Part shown: positions 1-9,490 of the stretch, piece after piece
Layout: each line of letters starts with the position of its first letter
How positions within the stretch are numbered: position 1 is the stretch's first letter
Origin: Sphingomonadaceae bacterium
Lineage (GTDB): Bacteria; Pseudomonadota; Alphaproteobacteria; Sphingomonadales; Sphingomonadaceae
NCBI GenBank assembly: GCA_947451145.1
Contig: CANFXW010000018.1
Location: 1-64,000 of the forward strand
Reading direction: 5' to 3'
Length of the DNA: 64,000 bases
Notes under the pieces: generated by a model
The model's database searches: none
What the model was told of the DNA's origin: nothing
What the model saw: the letters and a program-made list of their open reading frames with translations, nothing else
Position numbers and translations under genes: made by a program

Positions 1-92
1 CCGACCACCCAATTCCAGGTTACCCTATGGGTGGTCGGGCGGGGGAGCGGGCCGGTGCCGCTCTACCCGAAACGGAGTTTCGGGTCAGACAT

Positions 93-419
93 TCAAAATT
101 GACGCTCGGGCAGGTGGACGATCAGGCCATCGAGCGCGTCGCTCATGATGATCTGGCACGAAAGACGGCTGGCCGAAGTCGGCGGGCAGGCGGTTGCCTC
201 CAGCAGTTCCTCTTCCACTTCATCTGCCGGGCCGCCGACCTTTTCGGTCCAGGCCGGATCGACATAGCAGTGGCAGGTGGCGCAGGAAGCCGCGCCGCCG
301 CATTCACCGGCAATGCCTTCGATGCCGTTATAAAGCGCGCCGCGCATCACGTTTTCGCCCACCGCAACATCAACGGTGTGGCTGGCTCCATTGGCTTCAA
401 CATAGGTTACGGATGGCAT
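93..419 (-). CDS. 2Fe-2S ferredoxin
   Basis: Translation has the CGGAASCATCHCYV ferredoxin cysteine motif and a C-terminal RLSCQI; start taken at MPSVTYV inside the longer ORF. Confidence 0.9.
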   Translation of the reverse strand: MPSVTYVEANGASHTVDVAVGENVMRGALYNGIEGIAGECGGAASCATCHCYVDPAWTEKVGGPADEVEEELLEATACPPTSASRLSCQIIMSDALDGLIVHLPERQF

Positions 420-452
420 TGACTTGACTCTCCACAAAGACTTCAGCTAAAT

Positions 453-515
453 GAGAACGGTGTTCTCGTTTGGGTAGAACATGCCGCTCCCGGAGTCAAT
501 GAGAATGTCGTTCTC
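453..515. promoter_or_regulatory. Two TetR-type palindromic operator candidates (GAGAAC-GGT-GTTCTC at 453-467; GAGAAtgtcGTTCTC at 501-515)
   Basis: Inverted repeats between divergent ferredoxin and TetR genes; the second overlaps the TetR start region. Confidence 0.65.
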
Positions 516-1128
516 AAAGCCAGATCGCGCCAAAATGCTGGTCGATGCGGCCTATGACATGCTGGCCGAGCAGGGGCTCGACGGGCTGACCATTCGCGCC
601 GTTCTGGAGCGCACCGGCCTTGCCCGCCGCGCCTTTTACGAGAGCTTTTCGGGCAAGGACGATCTGGTTCTGGCAGTGTTCAAGCAGACGCTGGAATATG
701 CCGCGCGCTATTTCGAAAGCGAGGCCGAGCGGCAACTGCCCGATCCGCTCGAGCGCCTGCGTTATATCGTCACCGCCATCGTGCTGGGGCGCGGCTATCT
801 GGGCGAGGGCGTCGATGTGCAGCGTGACCGGCGCGGCGCTGCGCTCAGCCGCGAGCATATGCGGCTCGCCGAGAGCCGCCCGGCAGACCTGCAGGCGGCG
901 CTCGATCCGCTGCTCGATCTGATCGCCCGCCAGCTAAGCGACGGCATGGCCACGGGCCGTGTGCGCAAGGCTGATGCTGACCGGCTGGCGATGCTGGTTT
1001 ACAACACGGTGTCCAACACGGTGCACACCGAGCTGCTCGCTGAAGAGGGCCAAGCGCCAGACCCCGCCCGCCGCACCCGCCTCGCCGAAGACATCTGGGA
1101 GTTCTGCCGCCGGGCGATCATCGCTTGA
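481..1128 (+). CDS. TetR/AcrR family transcriptional regulator (true start may be internal, near 502-508)
   Basis: N-terminal HTH typical of TetR (LTIRAVLERTGLARRAFYESFSGKDDLVLAVF). Confidence 0.88.
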   Translation: MPLPESMRMSFSKPDRAKMLVDAAYDMLAEQGLDGLTIRAVLERTGLARRAFYESFSGKDDLVLAVFKQTLEYAARYFESEAERQLPDPLERLRYIVTAIVLGRGYLGEGVDVQRDRRGAALSREHMRLAESRPADLQAALDPLLDLIARQLSDGMATGRVRKADADRLAMLVYNTVSNTVHTELLAEEGQAPDPARRTRLAEDIWEFCRRAIIA

Positions 1129-1162
1129 GCGTTAGGATTGGCGCGATCTCAACTTCACCATT

Positions 1163-1246
1163 CGTCATTGCGAGCGTAGCGCGGCAATCAAGAGCGTTTG
1201 TGCATGACGCTCTTGATTGCTTCGTCGCTTCGCGACTCGCAATGGC
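1163..1246. repeat. Palindromic intergenic repeat
   Basis: cgtcattgcgagcgtagcgcggcaatcaagagcgt ... acgctcttgattgcttcgtcgcttcgcgactcgcaatg, imperfect inverted repeat. Confidence 0.7.
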
Positions 1247-1281
1247 GAGGAAGTGGGTGGTGATTGCTTTAGGAGAGAGCA

Positions 1282-2193
1282 ATGGCACAGTTACGTTTCG
1301 ATGGCCGGGTGGCCGTGATCACTGGCGGCGGGCGCGGGCTGGGGCGGGCCTATGCGGAGCTCCTCGGGAGCCTCGGCTGCAAGGTCGTGGTCAATGACAA
1401 CGGCAGCGTGATCAAGGGCGAGGGGGCCGACGAAGGGCCAGCCCAAGAAGTGGTCGATGCCATCAAGGCGGCAGGCGGCGAGGCCATTGCCAACACCGAC
1501 AGCGTCGCCACGCCCGGGGGCGGCCGCGCGATTGTTAGGTGCGCGCTCGACGCCTGGGGCCGGATCGACGTGCTGATCCATAACGCGGGCAACGTCCGCT
1601 ATGGCACGATCCGCGAGCTTTCCGACGAAGACCTGAACGCCGTGCTCGATGTCCACCTCAAGGGCGCGTTCCATGTGGTGCGCGCGGCGATGGGGCCAAT
1701 GTGCGATGCCGGTTATGGCCGGGTCGTGCTGACCAGCTCGATCGGCGGGGTCTATGGCAACAATGCTTGCGTGAATTACGCCATGGCCAAGTCGGGCATG
1801 ATCGGCCTGAACAACGTGATCGCGCTGGAAGGTGAGGCGCACGGGGTGAAGTCAAACGTCATCGTCCCCGCTGCCGTCACCCGCATGGCCGAGGGTCTTG
1901 ATACCTCGCTCTACCCGCCGATGGGCCCCGAACTGGTCGCGCCGATGGTCGGCTGGCTGGCGCATGAGAACTGCTCGGTCTCGGGCGAAATCTATGCCGC
2001 AGTCGCCGGGCGCATGGCCGAGATGTATATCGGTGAGACCAAGGGGGTCTACCAGCCCGCATGGTCAGTCGATGACGTAGGCGCCGCAATCGGCACGATC
2101 CGCGACAAGGCCGATGCCAAGGTGTTCGGACTGCATGGCCATGTCGACCACCTGACCTACAGCTTTGGCATGGCGCGGGGGGCAGAGGGCTAG
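1282..2193 (+). CDS. SDR family NAD(P)-dependent oxidoreductase (HSD17B4-like)
   Basis: TGGGRGLGRAYA nucleotide-binding motif, NAGN, YAMAK active site. Confidence 0.9.
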   Translation: MAQLRFDGRVAVITGGGRGLGRAYAELLGSLGCKVVVNDNGSVIKGEGADEGPAQEVVDAIKAAGGEAIANTDSVATPGGGRAIVRCALDAWGRIDVLIHNAGNVRYGTIRELSDEDLNAVLDVHLKGAFHVVRAAMGPMCDAGYGRVVLTSSIGGVYGNNACVNYAMAKSGMIGLNNVIALEGEAHGVKSNVIVPAAVTRMAEGLDTSLYPPMGPELVAPMVGWLAHENCSVSGEIYAAVAGRMAEMYIGETKGVYQPAWSVDDVGAAIGTIRDKADAKVFGLHGHVDHLTYSFGMARGAEG

Positions 2194-2205
2194 GCTTCCG
2201 CCCCG

Positions 2206-3159
2206 TCAGCGATCCCGATCGACCTTGTCATATTCAAGCTCGATATCCTTCGGCACGTCGGGAAAGCTGTCCCAGGGCAGCGGCTTGTGCAGTTCCATCG
2301 ACCAGCGCTCCTGCCATTCGATGCCGTCCTTGCCTGAATAGGGATCACGGGTCCGGTAGGCCGGATCGCGCACGGCCGTTGCGAGGCTGACAGGCTTCAG
2401 ATTTTCACGCTTCAGCAGGGCAGCCAGATCATCGATGCAGTCGGCATTGAGGCGGGTTGCGTGCAGCAGCATGACATAGGCGATGTCCCGCCCGAACAGA
2501 TTATGCGCGGCGTGGCGATACCAGCGGATCGCCTCTGTGGTATAGGCAAGGTACTGTTCGCGGATGCTCTTGCGCCGAGCCTCGTCGTGACGGGCGATGG
2601 CATAGTCATAGGGCTCGGCGAATTCCCAGTCATCGGCGTCGATCGTTACCGGCGCAATGCGATAGCCGTGCGCGTGAAGCCATTTGTCGATTTCGGTCTT
2701 CACCGCTGCGGGTGTTCCGGTCTCTAGAAAGGGATGGCGAAACCAGACAATGCGCCGGTGCCGCGCCGCCAGCAGATCGCGGATCACCGGCTCCCCGCGC
2801 TCAATATCGGCGATATAGCCCTCGGCACCCAGCTGGTTGGGCGATTCATGCGAATAGGTGTGGTTGCCCAGGTCCATCCCGGCCGCCAGCCAGCTTTTCA
2901 AGACCGTGATCTGCTGGGCACGATCTTTTTCGCCAAGCTTGCCCTGGTTCACAAAAGCGGTCGCCGGAATGTGGTGACGCTTCAACCCGCGCAGAATCGT
3001 GGCATTGAGGTAGTTGATATAGGGCTGGTCGTTGAGGATCGTCAGCGCGGGCAAGTCGTCAAAGGTGAGGGCAATGGTGGCGTGTGACGCCTTGGCCTGG
3101 GCTGTGCCACCCGCCATCAGGCCGAGGATCAGCAGGCCAGCACGCAGAAATTTTCCCAT
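2206..3159 (-). CDS. Polysaccharide deacetylase family protein
   Basis: Signal peptide, LTFDDLP, GNHTYSH, FRHPFLETG motifs. Confidence 0.88.
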   Translation of the reverse strand: MGKFLRAGLLILGLMAGGTAQAKASHATIALTFDDLPALTILNDQPYINYLNATILRGLKRHHIPATAFVNQGKLGEKDRAQQITVLKSWLAAGMDLGNHTYSHESPNQLGAEGYIADIERGEPVIRDLLAARHRRIVWFRHPFLETGTPAAVKTEIDKWLHAHGYRIAPVTIDADDWEFAEPYDYAIARHDEARRKSIREQYLAYTTEAIRWYRHAAHNLFGRDIAYVMLLHATRLNADCIDDLAALLKRENLKPVSLATAVRDPAYRTRDPYSGKDGIEWQERWSMELHKPLPWDSFPDVPKDIELEYDKVDRDR

Positions 3160-3195
3160 GGCCGCTTGATCCTATCGCACCGAAAACACGCCTGA

Positions 3196-3963
3196 CTAGT
3201 GCCCCCGCCATACCGGCTTGCGCTTCTCGGAGAAAGCCAAAGGGCCTTCCTGCGCGTCGTCAGAATTGTAACATTTTTCGTGTGCGGCCCAGGCCGCTTC
3301 CAGCGCGGCGGCGCGGCCCATTTCGGTGGAGAGCATCACGGTATTCCGGGCCGCCTCAACCGAGAGCGGCGCGCCTTCGAGCACTTCGCGCGCCAGTTCC
3401 AGCGCGCATTCCATCAGCGCTTCAGGCTCGGCGAGGCGGTTGACGAGGCCGATTTCGTAGGCGCGCTGCGCCGTGACGGGCTTTCCGGTGAGCACGATCT
3501 CCATATAGATCCGCTGCGGGATCATGTGGATCAGCGGCGATGCCCAAGGGCTGCCGCGCCCGACCTTGACCTCGGTAATGGCAAATTTGGCGGATGTGCT
3601 AGCGACACACAGATCACAGGCCTGCGCGATCATCCAGCCACCCGCAAAGGCCACGCCGTTTACCGCCGCAATGGTCGGCTTGGACAGCTGCATGTTCTCG
3701 TAGGGCACCGGGAACATGTCGCGCGGCGGCACTTTCAGCTGCTTTTCGACCATCTCTTTCAGATCGCCACCGGCGCAAAAGGCCTTTTCGCCCGCACCGG
3801 TGAGAATGGCGATTCGCGCGGAATCATCGGCCTCGAACCGGGCCCAGGCAGCACGCAGTCCCTCGCGCACTTCAAGGCTCAGACAGTTGCGCTGCTCGGC
3901 GCGATTGATGGTGATGAGCGCTATGCCCGGTTCAGGGTGCGAATAGAGGACGGCATCGGTCAT
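3196..3963 (-). CDS. Enoyl-CoA hydratase/isomerase family protein
   Basis: Crotonase fold motifs (AFCAGGDLKEM, AAVNGVAFAGGWMIA); start at MTDAVLYS. Confidence 0.9.
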   Translation of the reverse strand: MTDAVLYSHPEPGIALITINRAEQRNCLSLEVREGLRAAWARFEADDSARIAILTGAGEKAFCAGGDLKEMVEKQLKVPPRDMFPVPYENMQLSKPTIAAVNGVAFAGGWMIAQACDLCVASTSAKFAITEVKVGRGSPWASPLIHMIPQRIYMEIVLTGKPVTAQRAYEIGLVNRLAEPEALMECALELAREVLEGAPLSVEAARNTVMLSTEMGRAAALEAAWAAHEKCYNSDDAQEGPLAFSEKRKPVWRGH

Positions 3964-3964
3964 A

Positions 3965-5236
3965 TCAGAACCCTCTCGTTTGGATTTCGTGCGCGGCGCG
4001 GCTGAGGTCCTCGCGGAAATCGGGATGGGCAATGGCGATCAGGCGGCGGGTGCGTGTCGCCAGCGACTGGCCCTTGAGCTCAGCCGCGCCGAGTTCGGTG
4101 ACGACCACATCCACCTCGGTCCGCGCCGTGGTGACCGGGCCGGAGAGGGCGGGCACGATCTTGCTCAGCGTGCCGCCCTTGGCCGTGGCAGCGAGCACCA
4201 TCAGCGAGGCCCCGCCGGGCGAGCGCGCACCGGCGCGAACGAAGTCGACCTGTCCGCCGGTTCCGCCCATATAGGCAGAGCCGCTCTGCTCGGCATTGAC
4301 CTGTCCGGTAAGGTCCACTTCCAGCGCGGAGTTGAGCGTCACCAGCCGGGATAGCTGGCCGAGCACGGCGGCGTCGTGGGTATAACTGGTCGGCGTCATC
4401 CGCACTGCCGGGTTGCGATCACAGAACTGGTAAAGCCGCCGCGTGCCGATCAGCGCGCCGTTGATGGTTACGCCCGGATCGATCTCCTTGCGGGCATTGG
4501 TGACAACCCCGGCCTCGATCAGATCGACCAGCCCGTCGCCGAGCATGCCCGAATGGACGCCCAGATCCTTGCGATCCCCCAGCAGGCGCAGGATTGCATC
4601 GGGCACCGCGCCGACGCCGGTCTGGATCACCGAGCCATCACCGATAAACTCGGCGCAGTGGCGGGCAATGCCTTCGTCGGTCTCGCCGATCTTGGTGGGG
4701 GCGACTTCCACCGGCTGGCGCGAAACCTTGACCGCCACATCGATGGCCGAGGCGGGGATCAGTTCGCCGTGGGTGTAGGGCACGGCCTCGTTGACCTCGG
4801 CGATCACCACCCGCGCCTTGTCGACGGCGGCGCGGACATAGTCGCTGATCAGGCCGCAGGAATGATTGCCGTCGGCATCGGCCGGGCTGACCTGAATCAT
4901 CGCGACATCGCAGGGCATGATCCCGGCGGCAATCAGAGGCGCGACCTGGCTGACGTGGACCGGGATGACGTCGAGAGCATGGACCTTGGTCATCGAGCGT
5001 AGCGCGCCGATTGCGCCCATCGAGGAGAGGCGGAAGCTGGCGGCGCTCTCTGGCGTGAACAGGCCGGAAAAGCTGGTGGCGATGAAGGCAGAAAGGCCGC
5101 CGATGTGCTGCCCCTGCTCGATCAACGCCTCGACCAGCGTGACCGGTTCACCGCAGGCCTGCCCGAAGACGATATGATCGCCGGGTTTGAGGAACTGGCG
5201 AAGATCGAGCGTTTCGGGGGTTACGTGAACCGTCAC
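3965..5236 (-). CDS. Acetyl-CoA hydrolase/transferase family protein
   Basis: Similar to the 4-hydroxybutyrate CoA-transferase/acetyl-CoA hydrolase family (GVGAVPDAILRLL, GLGAAELKG-type C-terminus). Confidence 0.87.
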   Translation of the reverse strand: MTVHVTPETLDLRQFLKPGDHIVFGQACGEPVTLVEALIEQGQHIGGLSAFIATSFSGLFTPESAASFRLSSMGAIGALRSMTKVHALDVIPVHVSQVAPLIAAGIMPCDVAMIQVSPADADGNHSCGLISDYVRAAVDKARVVIAEVNEAVPYTHGELIPASAIDVAVKVSRQPVEVAPTKIGETDEGIARHCAEFIGDGSVIQTGVGAVPDAILRLLGDRKDLGVHSGMLGDGLVDLIEAGVVTNARKEIDPGVTINGALIGTRRLYQFCDRNPAVRMTPTSYTHDAAVLGQLSRLVTLNSALEVDLTGQVNAEQSGSAYMGGTGGQVDFVRAGARSPGGASLMVLAATAKGGTLSKIVPALSGPVTTARTEVDVVVTELGAAELKGQSLATRTRRLIAIAHPDFREDLSRAAHEIQTRGF

Positions 5237-6117
5237 AGCTTGCCCACTTGCCTCAGCAGTTGCTGGGCGCGGCTGAGGTAGGGGCGGTCGAGCATCGCGC
5301 CCTTGAAGCCGATGGCGCCAACCCCGGGATTGGCGGCGAACACGTCGACGATCTCTTGCGCTTCGGCAATCTCTGCCTCGCTTGGGGTGAAGGCATCGTT
5401 GATCACATCGACCTGCGCCGGGTGGATCGCCATCATGCCCTTGAAGCCATCGCGGCGCACGCGGGTGGCGCGCAGGCGCAGGGCTTCGAGATCGCGGAAA
5501 TCGGCGCTGATCGTTTCGATGGCGGTAACGCCGGCGGTTGCCGCTCCCAGCACGGTCATGCTGCGCGCGAGTTCATAGGTGAAGGTATAGGCGCCGCTCT
5601 CGTCCTTGTTCGACTGCGCGCCGATCGAGTCGGCAAGATCTTCCGCGCCCCATGTCAGCGCGACAACCCGCGGCGCGCCCTTGTAATCGCCGGTGTGGAA
5701 CATGGCTTCGGCGGTTTCGGTGATCAGCACGATCACCGGGGTCGAGCCCTCTTCGATCCCGTTCGCCACTTCGAGTGCCGAGAGGCAGTGATCGAGCTTT
5801 TCGACTTCCTGCCGTCCATAGACCTTGGGCAGCATGATCCCGCCGGGGTTTGCAGGCATGATCGCTGCGAGATCGGCGAGGGTATAGGGGCCGTCAAACG
5901 GATTGATCCGCACCCACAGGCGGTGGCGCTGTTCAGGGTTCGCGGCGATGAAATCGTGGACCATTGGCCTGGCCGCCGCCTTGCTCTCGGGCGCGACGGC
6001 GTCTTCCAGATCGATCAGCACGATGTCGGCGCTGCCTTCCATCGCCTTGGTCATCTTCTTCTCGCTGTCGCCGGGGGCGAAGAGCCATGAGCGGGCGGTT
6101 GCGGGGGCGTGGTGCAT
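5233..6117 (-). CDS. HpcH/HpaI aldolase / citrate lyase beta-like CoA ester lyase
   Basis: RSWLFAPGDSEKKMTKA, DLEDAVAPESKAAAR, WGAEDLADSIG. Confidence 0.9.
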   Translation of the reverse strand: MHHAPATARSWLFAPGDSEKKMTKAMEGSADIVLIDLEDAVAPESKAAARPMVHDFIAANPEQRHRLWVRINPFDGPYTLADLAAIMPANPGGIMLPKVYGRQEVEKLDHCLSALEVANGIEEGSTPVIVLITETAEAMFHTGDYKGAPRVVALTWGAEDLADSIGAQSNKDESGAYTFTYELARSMTVLGAATAGVTAIETISADFRDLEALRLRATRVRRDGFKGMMAIHPAQVDVINDAFTPSEAEIAEAQEIVDVFAANPGVGAIGFKGAMLDRPYLSRAQQLLRQVGKL

Positions 6118-6134
6118 GTTCTCTTCCTGTTGGT

Positions 6135-7301
6135 TTAATACGACTTCGGCAGCTCGAGCACGCGCTCGGCGATGAAGTTCATGATCTGGTGCGGGCTGAC
6201 CGGGGCGATGCGCGGGATCAGCACTTCGCGCAAGTAGCGCTCGACGTGGTATTCCTGCGCATAGCCCATGCCGCCCATCGACATCAGTGCCGTCTGGCAG
6301 GCCTCATAGCCGGCCTCTGCGGCGAGGAACTTGGCGCTGTTCGCTTCAACGCCGCATTCCTTGCCGGCATCGAACAGGCTGGCGGCTTTCCACACCATAA
6401 GCTCTGCGGCGGCGAGCTGCATCCACGCCTTGGCGAGCGGATGCTGGATGCCCTGATTCTGGCCAATCGGACGGCCAAAGACGATCCGCTCCTGCGCATA
6501 TTTCGATGCGCGGGCGATAGCGACCTTGCCAAGCCCGACGGCCTCCGCGCCGAGCAGAACGCGCTCGGGATTAAGGCCCTGCAGCAGGATCTTGAAGCCC
6601 TGACCCTCGGCACCGATCCGGTCTTCCTCGGGCACGAACAGATCGGTGATGAACAGCATGTTCGAACCGACGGCATGGCGGCCCATCTTGGGGATGATGC
6701 GCGCCTCAACCTTGCTGCGGTCGAGCCTGGTGTAGAACAGGGTCAGGCCTTCGGTCTTCTTCTTCACATCTTCCAGCGCGGTGGTGCGGGCGATGATCAG
6801 CATGTAATCGGCAACGTGGGCGTTGGTGATCCAGATCTTCTCGCCGTTGAGCAGGTAGCCGCCGTCAACCTTGGTCGCGCGGGTTTTCAGGCTGGTGGTA
6901 TCAAGGCCGGTGTTGGGCTCGGTCACGGCAAAGCACATCTTCTTCTCGCCCGAGATGATCGGCGGGATCATGCGTTGCTGCTGCTCTTCGGTGCCGAACA
7001 GGTGGACCGGCTCCAGCCCGAATACCGGGCCGTGGATCGCTGATGCCGCCGTCATGCCGCCGCCGCTTTCGGCCACGGCCTGCATCATGATCGCCGCTTC
7101 GGTAATGCCAAGCCCGGCACCGCCAACCGATTCCGGCATGGCAATGCCCAGCCAGCCGGATTCAGCCATCACCTTGTGGAACTCCACCGGCCATTCGCCC
7201 GAACGATCATGCTCAAGCCAGTAATCGTCGCTGAAGGCCGAGCAATGCTGCAGCACCGCTTCGCGGATCGTCTGCTGGTCGTCGGAAAAGGCAAAGTCCA
7301 C
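6135..7301 (-). CDS. Acyl-CoA dehydrogenase family protein
   Basis: FAVTEPNTGLDTTSLKTRA, GMGYAQEYHVERYLRE; GTG start at VDFAFSDDQQ. Confidence 0.93.
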   Translation of the reverse strand: MDFAFSDDQQTIREAVLQHCSAFSDDYWLEHDRSGEWPVEFHKVMAESGWLGIAMPESVGGAGLGITEAAIMMQAVAESGGGMTAASAIHGPVFGLEPVHLFGTEEQQQRMIPPIISGEKKMCFAVTEPNTGLDTTSLKTRATKVDGGYLLNGEKIWITNAHVADYMLIIARTTALEDVKKKTEGLTLFYTRLDRSKVEARIIPKMGRHAVGSNMLFITDLFVPEEDRIGAEGQGFKILLQGLNPERVLLGAEAVGLGKVAIARASKYAQERIVFGRPIGQNQGIQHPLAKAWMQLAAAELMVWKAASLFDAGKECGVEANSAKFLAAEAGYEACQTALMSMGGMGYAQEYHVERYLREVLIPRIAPVSPHQIMNFIAERVLELPKSY

Positions 7302-7440
7302 GGGGGCGCTCCTTGGATGAATTGACGCGGCGGCTAGCAGGCACTGCACATTGCCACAATCGCAGGCTCTGGCAATATCGGCTGGGCGAATGGATAAGGG
7401 CGGGCAAATAGGCTAGCCGCGCGGCAGCTTCAGGAGTGTT

Positions 7441-8595
7441 TTGATGACCGCAGCTTCGCCAAAGACCGGACCGCTCGCAGGCATTCGCGTGATTGACCTG
7501 ACCTCGGTGGTCTTCGGCCCCTATGCCACGCAGATCATGGCCGACATGGGCGCGGACGTGATCAAGGTGGAGCCGCCAGCGGGGGACAATACGCGCTGGA
7601 TTTCTGCCGGGCCAGCCGAGGGCATGGGCGGCATCTATGTCAATGTGAACCGCGGCAAGAAGAGCGTGATGCTCGATCTGCGGCAGGAGAAAGACAAGGA
7701 AGCCCTGCGCCGCCTCGTCGCCACTGCGGACGTGTTCATCCATTCGATGCGGGCCAAGGCGATCGACAAGCTGGGCTTTTCCTATGCGGCGGTAAAGGCG
7801 CTGCGGCCCGACATCATTTACACCAACTGCTATGGCTATTCGCGGCGCGGGCCGGAAGCGGACCAGCCCGCCTATGACGATACGATCCAGGCTGAATGCG
7901 GCATCACCCACGTGCAGGGGCTGATGAACGGCGAGCCCGGCTTCGTTGCGACGATCATGGCCGACAAGGTGGCGGGGCTCCACGCGCTCTATGCGACGAT
8001 GATGGCGCTGTTCCACCGCGAGCGCACCGGCGAGGGGCAAGAGGTTGAGGTCACCATGTTCGAGGCGATGTCCTCGTTCATGCTGGTCGAGCACGCCAAT
8101 GGCCGCCTGTTCAATCCGCCGCTGGGGCCAGCGAATTATCACCGCGCGGTGGAGCGCAACCGCAGGCCCTACAAGACCAGGGACGGCTATGTCGCGGCGC
8201 TGGTCTATAACGACAAGCACTGGGACGCTTTTACCGAGAGCGTACAGCCAGAGTGGAACTGCCCCGAATTCGCCACGCTGGAACTGCGCGCCAAGCAGAT
8301 TGGCCGGGTCTATGGCCTGCTGGCGGAAACCTTCGCCACCCGCACCACGCAGGAATGGCTCGACCTGCTGCGCGAGCTGAATATCCCCGCCTCGCCGCTG
8401 CGTTCCACCGACGAGCTGTTCGAGAACGAGCACCTCAACGCCATCGGCTTTTTCGAGAAGGTGGATAGCCCGGTCGGCGAGATCACCTATCCCGGCGTGC
8501 CGGTGTGGTTCTCGGCGACACCGGGCAAGGTGCAGGGCCCCTCGCCGAGGCTGGGTGAGGATAATGACGCAGTGCTGGGGGAGCTGGGGCTTTAG
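7441..8595 (+). CDS. CaiB/BaiF family CoA-transferase
   Basis: GIRVIDLTSVVFGPYATQIMADMGADVIKVEPP class III CoA-transferase N-terminus. Confidence 0.94.
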   Translation: MMTAASPKTGPLAGIRVIDLTSVVFGPYATQIMADMGADVIKVEPPAGDNTRWISAGPAEGMGGIYVNVNRGKKSVMLDLRQEKDKEALRRLVATADVFIHSMRAKAIDKLGFSYAAVKALRPDIIYTNCYGYSRRGPEADQPAYDDTIQAECGITHVQGLMNGEPGFVATIMADKVAGLHALYATMMALFHRERTGEGQEVEVTMFEAMSSFMLVEHANGRLFNPPLGPANYHRAVERNRRPYKTRDGYVAALVYNDKHWDAFTESVQPEWNCPEFATLELRAKQIGRVYGLLAETFATRTTQEWLDLLRELNIPASPLRSTDELFENEHLNAIGFFEKVDSPVGEITYPGVPVWFSATPGKVQGPSPRLGEDNDAVLGELGL

Positions 8596-8608
8596 GCCCG
8601 AGAAGACC

Positions 8609-8749
8609 CTCTCCATTTTTGCGAAGCACAAATGGGGAGGTGGCAGTGCGAAGCACTGACGGAGGGGTTTTCTACGGGCGCGAAAATCCCCTCCACCACG
8701 CCTTCGGCGCGGTCCCCCTCCCCATTTGCACTTCGTGAAAATGGAGAGG
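8609..8749. repeat. Paired inverted intergenic repeat
   Basis: cctctccatttttgcgaagcacaaatggggagg ... cctccccatttgcacttcgtgaaaatggagagg. Confidence 0.7.
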
Positions 8750-8760
8750 ATCGTTTAGCT

Positions 8761-9321
8761 TTACGCCCTCCCGGTCTGGCCCACCAGCAGTGCCGGATCG
8801 ATACCTTCCGCGCGCCATGCTGCGGTCCAGCGCGATTCCGCAGGCGTATTCCACACCACTGGTTCATGGAACTGGGCGGCGTACCAGCCGTGGAAGCGCA
8901 TTTCCTCGTCAAGCTGGCCCGGGCCCCAGCCGGCATAGCCCAGCGCCATCAGCCAGCGCTTTGGCCCGCGCCCTTCGGTGATGGCGCGCAGCACTTCGAG
9001 GCTGCCTGAGAGCAGGCCGAACGGCCCCGCTTCCATCGATTGTTCTTCGCGCCAATCGGGTGAGTGCAGCACGAACCCGCGCGACGGCTCTACCGGGCCG
9101 CCCAAGTGCACCGGGCAATCGGCGGTATCGCCGGGGTCGATATCCAAGTCATCGAGCAGCTCGTGAAAGCTGGTGCCATTCGCAATCTCACCGATGCCGA
9201 TGCCGAATGCGCCGCTGGCATTGTGCTGCGTCAGCGCGATCACCGCGTGGTTGAAACGCGGATCGCCCATGCCGGGCATGGCGAGCAGCAGGCGGCCATC
9301 GAGGTATTGCGCTTCGGTCAT
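8761..9321 (-). CDS. YqgE/AlgH family protein
   Basis: GRLLLAMPGMGDPRFNHAVIAL..., GGPVEPSRGFVLHS, GYAGWGPGQLDEEM. Confidence 0.94.
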   Translation of the reverse strand: MTEAQYLDGRLLLAMPGMGDPRFNHAVIALTQHNASGAFGIGIGEIANGTSFHELLDDLDIDPGDTADCPVHLGGPVEPSRGFVLHSPDWREEQSMEAGPFGLLSGSLEVLRAITEGRGPKRWLMALGYAGWGPGQLDEEMRFHGWYAAQFHEPVVWNTPAESRWTAAWRAEGIDPALLVGQTGRA

Positions 9322-9362
9322 GCACGACAGTTACGTCACCCACACTCAAAAATGTACAAAAA

Positions 9363-9463
9363 TCCGTCCGTCCTGAGCTTGTCGAAGGACTGCCTTTTTT
9401 CTTGGGCTGCGCGCAACCGCATCAAGTGAAGTACAATGCTTCGACAAGCTCAGCATGGACGGG
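9363..9463. repeat. Palindromic repeat of the TTCGACAAGCTCAG family
   Basis: tccgtcctgagcttgtcgaagg ... cttcgacaagctcagcatggacgg. Confidence 0.75.
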
Positions 9464-9490
9464 TTTGGGTGGGAGAAAAGCTATGCGGCC

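Noticed and set aside
7213-8631. 472-aa reverse-strand ORF opposite the CaiB-type gene
   Set aside because: Antisense shadow ORF in high-GC DNA; the forward frame has clear CoA-transferase motifs
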